Made by a program: the position numbers and the translations under genes. Shown here piece after piece: positions 6,480 through 7,220 of a DNA stretch of 7,220 nucleotides. The notes below the pieces were generated by a model. That model saw only the letters and a program-made list of their open reading frames with translations. It was not told the DNA's origin and searched no databases. This stretch comes from Competibacteraceae bacterium UBA2792 (GTDB lineage Bacteria > Pseudomonadota > Gammaproteobacteria > Competibacterales > Competibacteraceae): assembly GCA_002352125.1 (NCBI GenBank), contig DEHU01000289.1, positions 1 through 7,220 on the forward strand. The letters are read 5' to 3'. Numbering within the stretch: the stretch's first letter is position 1; every line of letters begins with the position of its first letter.

Positions 6480-6515
6480 CCTTAAAAATAATAACATTGG
6501 TTATTATTTTTAAGG
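6480..6515. promoter_or_regulatory. Perfect 16-base palindrome, probable EmrR operator
   Basis: CCTTAAAAATAATAAC (6480-6495) is the exact reverse complement of the arm at 6500-6515, around the 4-base centre ATTG. The arms are almost all A/T with no GC-rich stem, which argues against a terminator and for a dimeric repressor site; MarR-family proteins bind such palindromes in their own promoters. It begins 10 bases upstream of the emrR start, covers the candidate -10 box, and includes the AAGG Shine-Dalgarno of emrR. It lies between the divergent emrR and folD genes, so control of folD is conceivable but unproven. Confidence 0.75.
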
Positions 6516-6536
6516 AAAGTTCCATGTGCTCGTCAA
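6507..6536 (-). promoter_or_regulatory. Candidate sigma-70 promoter of the emrRAB operon
   Basis: On the minus strand TTGACG (6536-6531, five of six to consensus) and TAAAAA (6512-6507, four of six) are 18 bases apart. The -10 box falls inside one arm of the palindrome, so repressor binding would block RNA polymerase. Transcription would start near 6500, which leaves the ATG at 6497 almost leaderless and favours the internal ATG at 6470 as the emrR start. Confidence 0.5.
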
Positions 6537-6632
6537 GATGGCGTGCTTTTTGGCAGAAGATGGCTTGATCGGCCGAATTCTGCATGGAATTGAGATACCA
6601 TCCGCGATTGATTTTATTTACGAGGATTTTTC
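6516..6632 (+). other. folD upstream region
   Basis: This stretch between the palindrome and folD holds no gene I can support, apart from a possible 14-codon ORF at 6524-6568. A clear folD promoter is not visible: TTGAGA (6590-6595) and TTTATT (6613-6618) have 17-base spacing but would start transcription on top of the Shine-Dalgarno, and other pairs are weaker. The Shine-Dalgarno GAGG at 6622-6625 stands 7 bases before the folD ATG. Confidence 0.35.
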
Positions 6633-7220
6633 ATGGCCACGGCCACCATCATCGACGGCAAACGTTATGCTGCCCGCTTGCGCGCTGCCATCGCTGCGCA
6701 AACTGCCCAACTTCGATCCGATTACGCGCTGACTCCCGGCTTGGCGGTGGTACTGGTGGGCGAGGACCCCGCCAGCCAAATCTACGTCCGCAACAAGGGC
6801 CTGCAAGCGCGGGAAGCGGGCATGAATTCGTTCGAGCATCGGTTGCCGGCGACTGCAACCCAGGCCGAACTGCTGGCTCGCATCGGCGAATTGAATCGGG
6901 ATCCGGCAGTCGATGGCATTCTGGTGCAGCTACCCTTGCCAAAGCAGATCGACCCAGATGCGGTGATCGAAGCGATTGCGGTCGAGAAAGACGTGGACGG
7001 TTTCCATCCCTGGAACGCCGGATTACTGGCGGTGGGCGGAACCGGCATGGTGCCCTGTACTCCGCTCGGCTGCTTGATGCTGCTCAAAGATCAAATCGGC
7101 GAACTGGCCGGCAAACGGGCGGTGGTGCTGGGTCGCTCCAACATCGTGGGCAAGCCGATGGCAGCACTACTGTTGCGGGAACATTGCACCGTGACCATCG
7201 CCCATTCCCGCACCCGCGAT
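6633..7220 (+). CDS. folD: Bifunctional methylenetetrahydrofolate dehydrogenase/cyclohydrolase FolD, partial (3' end off the window)
   Basis: FolD interconverts 5,10-methylene-, methenyl- and 10-formyl-tetrahydrofolate using NADP, supplying one-carbon units for purine and formylmethionine synthesis in the cytoplasm. The 196 visible residues are about two thirds of the usual 285. Motifs in order: YVRNK (51-55, with catalytic Lys55 equivalent to Lys54 of E. coli FolD), [10 protein letters not shown] (94-103), KDVDGFHP (119-126), PCTPLG (141-146) and the Rossmann dinucleotide-binding segment GRSNIVGKP (167-175). The ATG at 6633 has GAGG 7 bases ahead and gives the family-typical N-terminus. The frame is open to the end of the window. 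It is transcribed divergently from the efflux operon, and the gap of about 160 bases includes the palindrome. A functional link with efflux is not evident. Confidence 0.96.
   Translation, partial: MATATIIDGKRYAARLRAAIAAQTAQLRSDYALTPGLAVVLVGEDPASQIYVRNKGLQAREAGMNSFEHRLPATATQAELLARIGELNRDPAVDGILVQLPLPKQIDPDAVIEAIAVEKDVDGFHPWNAGLLAVGGTGMVPCTPLGCLMLLKDQIGELAGKRAVVLGRSNIVGKPMAALLLREHCTVTIAHSRTRD

Noticed and set aside
6471..6497. Upstream in-frame ATG for emrR (nine extra codons)
   Set aside because: These AT-rich codons lie mostly in the palindrome, at or very near the predicted transcription start, and are not needed to match the MprA N-terminus.
6480..6515. Palindrome as a bidirectional transcription terminator
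   Set aside because: The arms are almost entirely A/T, so the stem would be weak, and both flanking genes point away from it.
1..7220. CRISPR array, tRNA or rRNA gene
   Set aside because: No regularly spaced direct repeats, cloverleaf-like segments or conserved rRNA stretches were seen on either strand.

Overview
The window looks like chromosomal DNA of a GC-rich Pseudomonadota bacterium. The reading frames prefer G or C at third positions. The regulator-pump block closely resembles gammaproteobacterial emrRAB, while the FolD sequence style also recalls alphaproteobacteria. The genus cannot be fixed from this stretch.

Layout, left to right. (1) Positions 1-924, minus strand: the N-terminal 308 residues of a biotin-dependent acyl-CoA carboxylase carboxyltransferase subunit (PccB/MmdA/AccD type), running off the left edge. 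(2) Positions 925-1237: about 310 bases without a convincing gene, holding several inverted repeats. (3) Positions 1238-2409, minus strand: a divergent FabD-like malonyl-CoA:ACP transacylase with a GTG start and a strong Shine-Dalgarno, followed with an ATGA overlap by an unrecognised 63-residue ORF. (4) About 2578-3033, plus strand: a decayed, internally deleted IS3-family element with recognisable orfA and orfB pieces and candidate terminal inverted repeats. (5) Positions 3083-6470, minus strand: a tight three-gene operon for a MarR/EmrR-type repressor, an EmrA-type periplasmic adaptor and an EmrB-type DHA2 drug:proton antiporter, joined by 4-base ATGA and GTGA overlaps. (6) Positions 6480-6515: a perfect 16+16 base palindrome lying over the putative emrR promoter, the best candidate operator. 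(7) Positions 6633-7220, plus strand: the first 196 codons of folD, divergent from the efflux operon and cut by the right edge.

How the genes work together. EmrR probably represses its own operon by binding the palindrome, with release by hydrophobic toxic compounds, as known for E. coli EmrR/MprA. EmrB exports the compound across the inner membrane and EmrA carries it across the periplasm to an outer-membrane channel, which is not encoded here. The carboxyltransferase and malonyl transferase could make and then load malonyl (or methylmalonyl) units, but their link is only co-orientation and proximity. FolD is one-carbon folate housekeeping metabolism and is not obviously related to its neighbours.

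I see no strong evidence for a wholly new system. The most worthwhile leads are the palindromic operator, the coupled 63-residue ORF, and the atypical malonyl transferase placed beside an acyl-CoA carboxylase subunit.
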